Below are positions 45,930 to 54,885 of a stretch of DNA of 64,000 nt, one piece after another. Source of the stretch: Burkholderia sp. WSM2232 (lineage in GTDB: Bacteria > Pseudomonadota > Gammaproteobacteria > Burkholderiales > Burkholderiaceae); NCBI RefSeq assembly GCF_000472545.1, contig NZ_AWZV01000029.1, positions 23,237-87,236 on the forward strand. The letters run 5' to 3'. Position 1 is the stretch's first letter, and every line of letters begins with the position of its first letter. Made by a program: the position numbers and the translations under genes. The notes beneath the pieces are model-generated. The model had not been told where the DNA came from. It saw nothing but the letters and a program-made list of their open reading frames with translations, and searched no databases.

Positions 45930-46011
45930 CTCGCGCATGGCCGGTCGGCGTGCAACAGTAACGGCCCGGCTGTGTGCAGCGCTTGCAACGCTTTCATAGG
46001 ATGCTGTCGTC

Positions 46012-46494
46012 TTGAATTTCGAACACCTTATCCAGATCAACGACCCGTTGAACCCGTTTGTCGACTCGATGACCCGCGAGCAGCTTTGGGAAGGGCTCGT
46101 GCTGCGTGCCGAGCAGCCGCAGCTGTTCGTGATGGGACTCGACAGCTGCACGATCCTTTCGCGCGAAGGCAATACGCTGGAGCGTGAGCTGCACTATGGT
46201 CAGGCCACGGTCCGCGACCGCGTCACGCTGCAGGAAAGCCAGAGCGTGCGCTACGACATCCTGCCGACGGCGGATCATGTGGGCGGCTCGCTCACCATGA
46301 CCATTGAGCAGCCGGACGAACTGCAACTGTTTCTGCGCTTTGAATACGCGACCACGCTGCCGGTTTCCAACGACCAGGACGCAGTGCAGACGCAGGAGAT
46401 CGTGAAGTCGGCCTATCGCGAGAACGACATCGACACGGTGCGCCTGATCCGTCAGTACGTGCAGGCGAGGCAGGAGCCCGGTTCGCTGCACTGA
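46012..46494 (+). CDS. AtaL-like (DUF1857) SRPBCC-fold protein
   Basis: 160 residues from TTG 46012. It begins NFEHLIQINDPLNPFVDSMT, then REQLWEGLVLRAEQPQLFV, the START-like fold seen in the AtaL/DUF1857 family. These bind small hydrophobic ligands; the actual ligand is unknown. It lies alone between osmC and hemP. Confidence 0.8.
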   Translation: MNFEHLIQINDPLNPFVDSMTREQLWEGLVLRAEQPQLFVMGLDSCTILSREGNTLERELHYGQATVRDRVTLQESQSVRYDILPTADHVGGSLTMTIEQPDELQLFLRFEYATTLPVSNDQDAVQTQEIVKSAYRENDIDTVRLIRQYVQARQEPGSLH

Positions 46495-46800
46495 ACCTCG
46501 CGGCTCGCGCGGCGTCACGCTGTCGTGCTGTGCCCTGCCGCCGCGTCTGTCGCCGCGTCGTTCTGTCGTACCGCCGCCCCGCCGCGCCGCGCCGCGGCTG
46601 CATCGCTCTGTCGCCGCATCGCTCTGTCGCCGCGTCGCTGCATCACTCCGTCGCCGCACCGCCTCGCCGCGACGTGTCCAGAGCGGTGGCGACGCACCGC
46701 TGCTGCCGCGTGCAACGCGCGGCTGTTATTCGTTGCCCGAGCAGCGTCTTTCGCCACCGTGCCTTTCGGCTATCGAAAGCCTGATCCGATGAATTTCTGC
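46495..46800. repeat. Low-complexity intergenic region before hemP
   Basis: No gene. Many imperfect copies of CGCCGC / TCGCTCTGTCGCCGC make a degenerate simple repeat from about 46,540 to 46,670. Open frames here are arginine/alanine-rich artefacts. Confidence 0.6.
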
Positions 46801-46810
46801 CTCTTGTAAA

Positions 46811-46825
46811 TAGGAATGGTTATCA
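46811..46825 (-). promoter_or_regulatory. Probable Fur box upstream of hemP
   Basis: On the minus strand TGATAAC-C-ATTCCTA resembles the 7-1-7 Fur pattern, and the surrounding sequence is AT-rich. It stands 40 bases before the hemP start. hemP is known to be Fur-controlled in related bacteria. Confidence 0.65.
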
Positions 46826-46865
46826 TTTAGAATTCATCCATCGAATCAAGCAACAGCCAGGACGA

Positions 46866-47129
46866 ATGACAGATACCACTCGCTCTTCCACGCTCAGCCT
46901 GCGCCGCCCCGCCGCCGCGTTGACCAGCCGCCCTAAACCCGCGGCGGCCACGACGACAGCCGCCGCCAGGCCGGCGGCAAGCCGCGCGAACGATCCGTCC
47001 GAGACGTCGGGGCGCGTGGTGCACAGTGAGGCTTTGCTGCAAGGACACAGTCACATCAGCATCGTGCATAACGGCGAGACGTATCAGCTGCGCGCCACGC
47101 GTCTTGGCAAGCTGATCTTGACCAAGTAA
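46866..47129 (+). CDS. hemP: HemP hemin uptake protein
   Basis: 87 residues. The C-terminal 40 match HemP: VHSEALLQGHSHISIVHNGE then YQLRATRLGKLILTK. The N-terminal half is a long disordered Arg/Ala-rich extension. In Burkholderia HemP acts in expression of haem uptake genes; here no receptor gene follows directly, which is unusual. A Fur-like site lies upstream. Confidence 0.9.
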   Translation: MTDTTRSSTLSLRRPAAALTSRPKPAAATTTAAARPAASRANDPSETSGRVVHSEALLQGHSHISIVHNGETYQLRATRLGKLILTK

Positions 47130-47442
47130 CGACCAGATTGCAGTACCGGGTATTGTGGGGACCACCTCCTCTGAGAGGTGTTGGGCATTAGCCAGCCACG
47201 ACGGCTTGCACGTGAGAACTAGACCCCTTCGTGCAGACACCAAGCCAGCCGTCGCAGCCAGCCAGGCCGCTTTTTTGGTTCCCACCGACGCGAGCACGAA
47301 ATGCCGTGCCCCGTCATGTGAATGAAAAAGCCGTGAAGATGAACAATGTCATCTTCACGGCTTCTGTTTTTGTGTCGCGCGAATTCGACAAGCGCAGGCG
47401 AGCAGCAACTCTGCTAAAACGCGTTGGCTTTCGGTCGAGCGT
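47130..47442. other. Intergenic between hemP and ftrD
   Basis: No supported gene. A short hairpin (CACCTC-TCTGA-GAGGTG) occurs near 47,164-47,180, and a strong bidirectional terminator at 47329-47362 ends the converging transcripts. Confidence 0.5.
47329..47362. terminator. Bidirectional terminator between hemP and ftr operon
   Basis: AGCCGTGAAGATGA, ACAATG, TCATCTTCACGGCT: a 14-bp perfect stem with A-run before and T-run after, serving hemP (plus) and ftrD (minus). Confidence 0.9.
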
Positions 47443-48849
47443 TTACTTCGAGGCCCAGCCCCAGAACATTAGCCACCAGGCGCTGTCGACCACGGCGAGG
47501 GCCGCGGCGAACCAGAGCATCGCAAGTGCGCGTTGCACGAAGCGCTCGCTATAGCGTCGCGTGACGAGCCATGCGAGCCATGCGCTCCACAAATTGGCGA
47601 TGGCCAGAATCGCGATGCGCACGTCCGACGCCCACCATAACGGCACATGCTCCGCGCGTAGCAGCGTCAAAGTGGTCGCCGACAAACCCAGAAACACGCC
47701 TGCGCCGGCAAGCGGAATCAGCCCTTGCGTCAGGTGATGCAGACGCACGCTGCTGAAACGCCCGAGCATGCGCGTTGCCCCCGTCATCAGGACAAGCAGC
47801 ACGGTGCCGTAGACGAGCGCCGTCGCGAGGATGTAGCCGATCACCATCGTGCCGTCGAGCCAGGAGAACACGTCGTTCTGCTCAGGGTAATGCGTGAAGA
47901 GGAACCACGGCGCATTGGTCTCGAGCGGCCACGTAATGTCGTGATCGACGAGCCACGTCGCGAAGAACATCTTGAGGTCGATGAACCAGCGCGACGCGGT
48001 CCAGTGAAACGCGCCGATCGCAATGCCGAGCAGGCCGTACAGGATCAGCGCGGTGTCCCAGACGCTTGCGTGCTTGTCGCCGAGCTGCACGACTTCCGAC
48101 GACGGCGCGCGCCACGTCAGCGCGATCGCATCGCGGTGGCCGCTGCAACGGCCGCACATATGACAGTCGGACGCGCCCTTCATGTTGCGCAACGGCACGA
48201 GCGGCGCGCAATTGATCGGAATCACGCGGTGGCCGTGCTCCCCGTTCTTGTACGAACGGCGCCACGCGTCTTCATCGACCTTGTAGTGGAACGGCGCGAG
48301 GCGCGCCAGAAGCGAAAAGACCCCGTTCACGGGGCAGAGGTACTTGCACCAGACGCGCTTCTCGCGCCCGTAGAGCAGGCCGATGCCAATAGCCGCCAGC
48401 GTCGAGCCGCCGAGCACCAGCAGCACCGCCTTCGGATACTGATAGACGCTCACCATCTGACCATAGATGGTGGTGATGCCGAACGCGACGAAGGGCCAGC
48501 CGCCCCAGCGCATCCAGTGCGGAATTGCCTTGCCGCGGCCGTGTTTGCTCGCGAATTCCGCGAGCGCGCCCTCGGGACACAGCACGCCGCACCACACGCG
48601 GCCGAGCATCACCATGGAGAGCAGCACGAACGGCCACCAGATGCCCCAGAACACGAACTGCGCGGCAAGCGTCAGGTTGTTCCACAAATGCGCGCTGTCG
48701 TCCGGCAGCGGCATGACCGCCGGCACGATGATGAGGAGCGCATACACCGCCACCACGACCCACTGGATGCCGCGGATCACCGAACCGTGACGCTGCATCC
48801 ACTGCCCTGCCGCGGCAAGACGCCCCGGACGGGTCATGACCGTACTCAT
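47443..48849 (-). CDS. ftrD: FtrD-like polyferredoxin membrane protein
   Basis: 468 residues from ATG 48849, overlapping the ftrC stop as ATGA. It is a NapH/polyferredoxin-type inner-membrane protein. Cys motifs are WCGVLCPEGAL, WCKYLCPVNGVF and CHMCGRC, in three cytoplasmic/periplasmic loops between about ten helices. In the Ftr ferrous iron system it is thought to pass electrons that recycle the periplasmic iron-oxidation step. The frame upstream of 48849 is a shadow of ftrC. Confidence 0.88.
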   Translation of the reverse strand: MSTVMTRPGRLAAAGQWMQRHGSVIRGIQWVVVAVYALLIIVPAVMPLPDDSAHLWNNLTLAAQFVFWGIWWPFVLLSMVMLGRVWCGVLCPEGALAEFASKHGRGKAIPHWMRWGGWPFVAFGITTIYGQMVSVYQYPKAVLLVLGGSTLAAIGIGLLYGREKRVWCKYLCPVNGVFSLLARLAPFHYKVDEDAWRRSYKNGEHGHRVIPINCAPLVPLRNMKGASDCHMCGRCSGHRDAIALTWRAPSSEVVQLGDKHASVWDTALILYGLLGIAIGAFHWTASRWFIDLKMFFATWLVDHDITWPLETNAPWFLFTHYPEQNDVFSWLDGTMVIGYILATALVYGTVLLVLMTGATRMLGRFSSVRLHHLTQGLIPLAGAGVFLGLSATTLTLLRAEHVPLWWASDVRIAILAIANLWSAWLAWLVTRRYSERFVQRALAMLWFAAALAVVDSAWWLMFWGWASK

Positions 48850-49691
48850 GCTGCGCGCTCTGCGGCTTGCCGCGCCGGCTTGCGGTTCGCGCGCCGCAGC
48901 AGCACATAGACGACCGCCCAGTACACCGCGTACGCAATCAGATTCATCAGCGCCGGATGCGCGCGATAGCCGGTGAGCGTCGCGACCAGCGAGCCGAAGG
49001 TGTTGGAATCGTCGAGGATGGCGGAGGTGTTCCACACCTGGTCGACGATGGTCGGCAGGAATTCCTTGTCGATCAGCTTGTCCACGCCCGTCTCGAACAG
49101 ACCGGCGCCAAGGAACAGCAGCATGATTTCGGTAACGCGGAAAAAGAGCCGCCACGAGAAAATCTTGCCGCCGAGCTGCAGCACGTAGAATGTCAGCAGC
49201 GCCAGCGCGAGGCCAATTGCAACCGCGAGCATCTGCGCAGTGTCCACGTGACCCGACTGGCCGAAGCCGAGGCCGTACAGGAAAATCACCGTCTCACTGC
49301 CTTCCCGCGCGATAGCGAGCGCGACGAGCAGCGCCACGCCCCACCAGTTCGAATCACGCTGACTTTTCTGCAGCGACTGTTCCATGTCGCGCTTGAGCGA
49401 GCGGCCGTGCTGCTTCATCCACAGCACCATTTGCACAATGAGCACGCAGGCGACCAGCACCATCGCGGTCTGGAAATAGTCCTGCGCGTCGCCGGAAAGC
49501 ACTTCCGTGAAGCCGACCAGCGCCGCGCCGAGCGCGACCGCCGCGATCAGGCCAGCCGCGACGCCGCCCCACAGGTACGGCAAACCGCGGCGCGCATCGT
49601 CGTCGCCATTTTTCAGCCACGCGTACAGGATGCCGACGACCAGCAACGCCTCGACACTTTCCCGCCACACGATGAATAGAATCTGACCCAT
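48846..49691 (-). CDS. ftrC: FtrC, FTR1-family iron permease
   Basis: 281 residues, seven helices. Both REXXE iron-transport motifs are visible: RESVEALL in helix 1 and REGSETVIFL in helix 4. Start ATG 49691; an upstream TTG adds one residue only. It imports iron after oxidation by FtrA/FtrB. Neighbours are ftrB upstream and ftrD overlapping downstream. Confidence 0.92.
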   Translation of the reverse strand: MGQILFIVWRESVEALLVVGILYAWLKNGDDDARRGLPYLWGGVAAGLIAAVALGAALVGFTEVLSGDAQDYFQTAMVLVACVLIVQMVLWMKQHGRSLKRDMEQSLQKSQRDSNWWGVALLVALAIAREGSETVIFLYGLGFGQSGHVDTAQMLAVAIGLALALLTFYVLQLGGKIFSWRLFFRVTEIMLLFLGAGLFETGVDKLIDKEFLPTIVDQVWNTSAILDDSNTFGSLVATLTGYRAHPALMNLIAYAVYWAVVYVLLRRANRKPARQAAERAA

Positions 49692-49770
49692 CAAGCACTC
49701 CCTTCTGCTCTGCTACTGCTGCCGCGCACGTCGGCGGGGCCGAGCCCCGCGCCCGCCACGCCTGCAACCG

Positions 49771-50103
49771 CTACTTCGCGACGATCACGCCCTGCGCCTG
49801 CTGGTGGAAATCGTCGAAGAACTTGTACTCGCCCGGCGTGAGCGGAGCGATCACCACGAACGAATCCGCCCCCGGCGCGAGGACCTTTTCCTTGCGCAAC
49901 TGGACGCTTTCGAACTCGGCCGCGCCCTTGCCGGTATTGCGCACCTCGATCTTGATACGCTGCCCCGCCGGCACTTCGATGCGCGCCGGCGTCAGCTTGC
50001 CGTCGTTCATTTCGAGCTTGAAAGTCGGCAGATCGGCGGCATGCGCCGCGCCCGCCAGCACAATCGACGACGCAAGAACCGCGATCTTTCGGTTGATTCT
50101 CAT
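49771..50103 (-). CDS. ftrB: FtrB, periplasmic cupredoxin-like protein
   Basis: 110 residues from ATG 50103, signal peptide ending AGAAHA. A cupredoxin-type beta-barrel (RIEVPAGQRIKIEVRNTG) with GEYKFFDDFHQQAQG near the C-terminus follows. It probably carries copper or assists iron oxidation ahead of FtrC. A longer frame from 50157 precedes the real signal. Confidence 0.85.
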   Translation of the reverse strand: MRINRKIAVLASSIVLAGAAHAADLPTFKLEMNDGKLTPARIEVPAGQRIKIEVRNTGKGAAEFESVQLRKEKVLAPGADSFVVIAPLTPGEYKFFDDFHQQAQGVIVAK

Positions 50104-50220
50104 TGGCGTTTCCAGAAAACGCGGCGCGGTGCGAAAAGCCCGCGCCGCCTGCTGCATTCACTCATTCGTCCCACGTTGCCCGCGCACCGCTTGATCGCGA
50201 GCTGCGACGACGCGCGAACC

Positions 50221-50769
50221 TCAATACCCGCCCTTCTTGCCGATGCCGGCGAACGTGAAGTCGTAGTCCAGCGTGATTGGCTTGAACCACGGACCCACAC
50301 CGGTTTCCTTGTCGACGTGACGGCCAAACGCCATGTGGCCGGTCTGCATCGGCGCTTCCACGATCAGCTTCAGATGGTATTTGCCCGGGCCTTGCAGCTT
50401 GACGTTGTCGCCGTAGTGCGGACCGTCGTTGGCAACCATCGCCATCAGGTCACCCTTCTGCGTGTCTTTGGAGCCGGCTTTCGTCAACTCATAACGCACT
50501 TGCAGATACGGCATCCAGTCGCCTTCCGCGAAGCCGGTCGGATTGTTCTTGACTGCGTGAATGTCGGCTTCGAGGTGAATATCCGAGTCCGACGCCTTGC
50601 GCATCATGCCTTCCGGCTCCATGGTGATGGGCTGCAGATACACCGCGCCGATTTCCATGCCGCCCTGAATCTGCTGCTTGCCAATCGGGTATTCCGCGGC
50701 CGTTGCCGAGAAAGCCGCAACTGCAGCCGCCGCGGCAACGCCGCCGCGCACAAATGAAGAAATCCGCAT
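50221..50769 (-). CDS. ftrA: FtrA, P19-type periplasmic iron-binding protein
   Basis: 182 residues, signal peptide ending SATAA. The mature protein has EPEGMMRKASDSDIHLEADI, which carries Met and His ligands, and PMQTGHMAFGRHVDKETG. P19 proteins bind Cu and Fe and present ferrous iron to the FTR1 permease. A Fur-like site lies 93 bases upstream. First gene of ftrABCD. Confidence 0.92.
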   Translation of the reverse strand: MRISSFVRGGVAAAAAVAAFSATAAEYPIGKQQIQGGMEIGAVYLQPITMEPEGMMRKASDSDIHLEADIHAVKNNPTGFAEGDWMPYLQVRYELTKAGSKDTQKGDLMAMVANDGPHYGDNVKLQGPGKYHLKLIVEAPMQTGHMAFGRHVDKETGVGPWFKPITLDYDFTFAGIGKKGGY

Positions 50770-51150
50770 TCAAACTCCTTGTTTTTATCCGATTCAATTC
50801 GATTCCATTGGAACAGTGCGTCGGACGACAAACCGAAGCAGATCGCATAATTGAACGTTAATGCGAACCATTCTCAATATTGGGCGAGTTTATCATTCTT
50901 CGTCTGCCGGAACAAATACGAACGCACGCCGAGCCTTATAGCAGCAGGGTCTTAAGGGTGACTTAAGAAATGGGGTGTGAGAGGCGATGGGCGGATGGCT
51001 GCGGGTCGTCTCGGCGGGGACGGAGTGCGTCCGATTGCCGCGCGTTTGGGTCAGGGTTGGGTCAGGGTTGGGTCGGAGGTCAGGCTGGCCGTCAGCCGGC
51101 GGCGCCAGCGAAGCTGGCGCGCCACTGCCGCGCCGCCCTGCCGTCGAACG
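50770..51150. other. Region between ftrA and uvrB
   Basis: No gene. It holds the ftr promoter region, with a Fur-like site at 50862-50876, and an 11-base direct repeat (GGGTCAGGGTT, two copies plus a partial) near 51,050-51,078. The rest is GC-rich and without features. Confidence 0.55.
50862..50876 (-). promoter_or_regulatory. Probable Fur box of ftrABCD
   Basis: TGCGAAC-C-ATTCTCA, close to the TGCGAAT-N-ATTCTCA form common for Fur sites in this group. Iron repression of the ferrous iron transporter is expected. Confidence 0.7.
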
Positions 51151-53244
51151 TTACTCGACACCCGACACGTGATCGCCGACGTTCGCCCCGAACACCCGCT
51201 GCCGCAGGAGCGCGAGCTGATCGCGCGTTTGCGCGGCCTTCTCGAACTCGAGGTTCTTCGCGTGCTCCATCATCTGCTTTTCAAGGCGCTTCAGTTCCTT
51301 TGCGAGCTGCTTCTCGGACATGTCCTCGAATTTGGCGCGGGTTTGCTGCTCCTTCAACTCGGCGCGAGCGTCGTCCACGTTGTACACGCCGTCAATGATG
51401 TCGCGAATGCGCTTGACCACGCCGCGCGGCGTGATGCCGTGTTCGAGGTTGAACGCGATCTGCTTCGCACGCCGCCGCTCGGTTTCGTCGATAGCGCGGC
51501 GCATTGAGTCCGTCACCTTGTCCGCGTAAAGAATGGCCTTGCCGTTCACGTTGCGCGCCGCCCGGCCGATGGTCTGGATCAGCGAGCGCTCCGCGCGCAG
51601 GAAGCCTTCCTTGTCTGCGTCGAGAATAGCGACCAGCGACACTTCAGGAATATCCAGGCCTTCGCGCAACAGGTTGATACCGACCAGCACGTCGAAAGTA
51701 CCAAGCCGCAAATCGCGGATGATCTCGACGCGCTCCACCGTATCGATATCGCTGTGCAGGTAGCGCACCTTGACGCCGTGGTCGGCGAGAAACTCCGTGA
51801 GCTGCTCGGCCATACGCTTGGTCAGCACGGTGACCAGCACGCGGTCGCCCGCGGCGACGCGCTCGTTGATTTCGGCGAGCACGTCGTCCACCTGGCTGCG
51901 CGCGGGCCGCACCTCGATTTCGGGGTCGACAAGGCCGGTGGGGCGCACCAGTTGTTCGGCTACCTGCCCCGAGGTCTTCTTCTCATAGTCCGCCGGCGTG
52001 GCCGTTACGAACACGACCTGGCGCATCTTGCGCTCGAACTCGTTGAACTTCAGCGGCCGGTTGTCCAATGCGGATGGCAGGCGGAAACCATAGTCGACCA
52101 GATTTTCCTTGCGCGCCCGGTCGCCGTTGTACATGCCGTTCAACTGGCCGATCAGCACGTGCGACTCGTCGAGCAGCATGATCGCGTCCGACGGCAAATA
52201 ATCGACCAGCGTGGGCGGCGGCTCGCCGGGGGCCGCGCCGGAAAAGTGTCGCGAGTAGTTCTCGATGCCCTTGCAGAAGCCGAGCTCCTGCAGCATCTCC
52301 AGATCGAAACGCGTGCGCTGCTCGAGCCGCTGCGCCTCGACCAGCTTGCCTTGGCTGTAAAAGAACTCCAGCCGCTCGCGTAGCTCCGCCTTGATGGTTT
52401 CCACGGCCCGCACGACGGTGTCGCGCGGCGTCACATAGTGCGACGACGGATAGACCGTGAAACGCGGAATCTTCTGACGCACACGTCCGGTGAGCGGATC
52501 GAAGAGTTGCAGTGTTTCCACTTCGTCGTCGAACAATTCGACACGCACCGCCATTTCCGCATGCTCGGCCGGGAAAATGTCGATCGTGTCGCCGCGCACA
52601 CGGAACGAGCCGCGTTGAAAGTCCGCTTCGTTGCGGTTGTACTGCATGGCGATCAGCCGCGCGATGATATCGCGCTGGCCCAGCCTGTCGCCGGTGCGCA
52701 GCGTCAGGATCATCTGGTGGTATTCGGACGGATTTCCGATACCGTAAATGGCCGACACAGTCGCGACGATCACCACGTCGCGCCGCTCCATCAGACTTTT
52801 CGTGGCCGACAGACGCATCTGCTCGATGTGCTCGTTGATCGACGAGTCCTTTTCGATGAACAGGTCGCGCTGCGGCACGTAGGCTTCCGGCTGATAGTAG
52901 TCGTAGTAGGAAACGAAATACTCGACCGCGTTGCGCGGAAAGAACTCGCGGAACTCCGAGTAGAGCTGCGCCGCGAGCGTCTTGTTCGGCGCGAATACGA
53001 TAGCCGGCCGACCAAGGCGCGCGATCGTGTTGGCCATCGTGAACGTCTTGCCTGAACCGGTCACGCCAAGGAGCGTCTGGAACGAGAGACCATCTTCGAC
53101 GCCTTCGACGAGCGTGTCGATCGCCGTCGGCTGGTCGCCGGCGGGCGGATACGGCTGATAAAGCTGAAACGGCGAGCCTTCGAAACGGACGAATTTGGAT
53201 TCGTCGAGCGCATCTTCGGCTTCTGTCAGATGTTGTTCGGACAT
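51151..53244 (-). CDS. uvrB: UvrB excinuclease subunit
   Basis: 697 residues from ATG 53244 (a TTG 24 bases upstream is possible). Helicase motifs: GVTGSGKTFTMAN (Walker A), the YYDYYQPEAYVPQ beta-hairpin that opens damaged DNA, LDESH, and GRAARN. The C-terminal UVR domain LEKQMMEHAKNLEFEKAAQ binds UvrC. Nucleotide excision repair. Single gene, divergent from tyrB. Confidence 0.97.
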   Translation of the reverse strand: MSEQHLTEAEDALDESKFVRFEGSPFQLYQPYPPAGDQPTAIDTLVEGVEDGLSFQTLLGVTGSGKTFTMANTIARLGRPAIVFAPNKTLAAQLYSEFREFFPRNAVEYFVSYYDYYQPEAYVPQRDLFIEKDSSINEHIEQMRLSATKSLMERRDVVIVATVSAIYGIGNPSEYHQMILTLRTGDRLGQRDIIARLIAMQYNRNEADFQRGSFRVRGDTIDIFPAEHAEMAVRVELFDDEVETLQLFDPLTGRVRQKIPRFTVYPSSHYVTPRDTVVRAVETIKAELRERLEFFYSQGKLVEAQRLEQRTRFDLEMLQELGFCKGIENYSRHFSGAAPGEPPPTLVDYLPSDAIMLLDESHVLIGQLNGMYNGDRARKENLVDYGFRLPSALDNRPLKFNEFERKMRQVVFVTATPADYEKKTSGQVAEQLVRPTGLVDPEIEVRPARSQVDDVLAEINERVAAGDRVLVTVLTKRMAEQLTEFLADHGVKVRYLHSDIDTVERVEIIRDLRLGTFDVLVGINLLREGLDIPEVSLVAILDADKEGFLRAERSLIQTIGRAARNVNGKAILYADKVTDSMRRAIDETERRRAKQIAFNLEHGITPRGVVKRIRDIIDGVYNVDDARAELKEQQTRAKFEDMSEKQLAKELKRLEKQMMEHAKNLEFEKAAQTRDQLALLRQRVFGANVGDHVSGVE

Positions 53245-53577
53245 GGGGGCGGCAACGGCCTTGGGCAAAGAACTATTCTAACGGGTTGCGCAAACCCGGA
53301 TCGGGGACGGATTGAACGGATCCGCGCAGGAGCGCAGCTTGCAAAACGCAGACGATGTCCGGCATGTAGCGACGCCTGCCTGTTTTTCAAGCAAATAAGT
53401 CCTCCAACTGAAGTCATCGTCCTAAAAACGTTCGCAGATTCGTTACAATGCGAAGTTGCGCTCGCTTGCAGTTGCCCGCGTTTTGCGTCGTCTGGCGCTT
53501 GCGTTTTGCATAAACGCAGCCGGCGTGGGCCTGCATGCTCGTAGCCGCCCTCTTTTCACTACTGCTGGCCACCCACC
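53245..53577. promoter_or_regulatory. Divergent promoter region uvrB / tyrB
   Basis: No gene. TACAAT at 53445-53450 is a good -10 candidate for the rightward transcript. No LexA box that I would trust is visible for uvrB. Confidence 0.4.
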
Positions 53578-54777
53578 ATGTCTCTGTTCTCCGCCGTCGA
53601 ACTTGCTCCCCGCGACCCGATTCTGGGCCTGAACGAAGCCTTCAACGCCGACCCACGCCCCACCAAGGTCAACCTCGGCGTTGGCGTGTATTTCAATGAA
53701 GAAGGCAAGATTCCGCTGTTGCGCGCCGTGCGCGATGCGGAACGGGCGCGTGTCGAAGCAGCGTTGCCGCGCGGCTATCTGCCGATCGAGGGCATCGCGG
53801 CATACGACGCAGCCGTGCAAAAACTGCTGCTCGGCAACGATTCGCCGCTGATCGCCGCGGGCCGCGTGGTGACGGCGCAAGCACTGGGCGGCACTGGCGC
53901 GCTGAAGATCGGCGCGGACTTCCTGAAGCGCCTCGACCCGAACGCCAAGGTCGCCATTAGCGATCCGAGCTGGGAAAACCACCGCGCGCTCTTCGAAGCC
54001 GCGGGCTTCGAAGTGGTCTCCTATCCGTATTACGACGCACATACGCACGGCGTGAACTTCGACGGCATGCTGAGCGCGCTCAACAGCTACCCGGCGGGCA
54101 CCATCGTCGTGTTGCACGCGTGCTGCCATAACCCGACGGGCGTCGACCTCACGGTCGACCAGTGGAAGCAGATCGTAGAGGTCGTCAAGGCGCGCAATCT
54201 GGTGCCGTTCCTCGACATCGCGTATCAGGGCTTCGGCGACAATATCGAAGCAGACGCCGCGGCCGTGCGCCTCTTTGCAGCCTCGGAACTGAACGTGTTC
54301 GTTTCGTCGTCGTTCTCCAAGTCCTTCTCGCTGTACGGCGAGCGTATCGGCGCGCTGTCCATCATCACGGGCAGCAAGGAAGAAGCGACGCGGGTGCTGT
54401 CTCAACTCAAGCGCGTGATCCGCACAAATTACTCCAACCCGCCGACGCATGGCGGCTCGGTGGTCGCCGCGGTGCTCGCATCGCCGGAGCTGCGTGCCAC
54501 GTGGGAAACGGAACTCGCCGAAATGCGCGACCGCATCCGCGCCATGCGCAACGGTCTCGTCGAACGTCTGAAGGCAAGCGGCGTGGATCGCGACTTCAGC
54601 TTCGTCAATGCACAGCGCGGCATGTTCTCGTACTCGGGCCTGAGCGCGCCGCAAGTCGACCGCCTGCGCGAAGAGTTCGGCATTTATGCCGTCAGCACTG
54701 GCCGCATCTGCGTGGCTGCGCTGAACACGCGCAATCTGGACGTCGTCGCCAACGCGATTGCGCATGTGTTGAAGTAA
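53578..54777 (+). CDS. tyrB: Aromatic/aspartate aminotransferase
   Basis: 399 residues, class I fold. The PLP lysine lies in SSFSKSFSLYGERIGAL, and substrate-binding Arg and the CCHNPTGVDLT loop are conserved. Converts aspartate or aromatic amino acids to 2-oxo acids. TyrB and AspC cannot be fully separated by eye. Monocistronic with terminator. Confidence 0.93.
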   Translation: MSLFSAVELAPRDPILGLNEAFNADPRPTKVNLGVGVYFNEEGKIPLLRAVRDAERARVEAALPRGYLPIEGIAAYDAAVQKLLLGNDSPLIAAGRVVTAQALGGTGALKIGADFLKRLDPNAKVAISDPSWENHRALFEAAGFEVVSYPYYDAHTHGVNFDGMLSALNSYPAGTIVVLHACCHNPTGVDLTVDQWKQIVEVVKARNLVPFLDIAYQGFGDNIEADAAAVRLFAASELNVFVSSSFSKSFSLYGERIGALSIITGSKEEATRVLSQLKRVIRTNYSNPPTHGGSVVAAVLASPELRATWETELAEMRDRIRAMRNGLVERLKASGVDRDFSFVNAQRGMFSYSGLSAPQVDRLREEFGIYAVSTGRICVAALNTRNLDVVANAIAHVLK

Positions 54778-54823
54778 AGCGTTCGGCAACGCGCTCACAC
54801 GCGCGTTGCTGAAGTCGGATATG

Positions 54824-54850
54824 AAACGGCGCCCTTCGAGGGCGCCGTTT
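54824..54850 (+). terminator. Terminator after tyrB
   Basis: AAACGGCGCCCT, TCG, AGGGCGCCGTTT: a 12-bp stem. It can also end the minus-strand patatin transcript. Confidence 0.85.
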
Positions 54851-54885
54851 GTATTTGCGGCTCGGACTCTTCCCCAACGCCGCTT

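Noticed and set aside
47231..47554. 107-codon plus-strand frame downstream of hemP
   Set aside because: It runs through a strong terminator and into ftrD on the other strand.
53443..54798. 451-codon minus-strand frame opposite tyrB
   Set aside because: The aminotransferase on the plus strand is unambiguous; the shadow has no family features.
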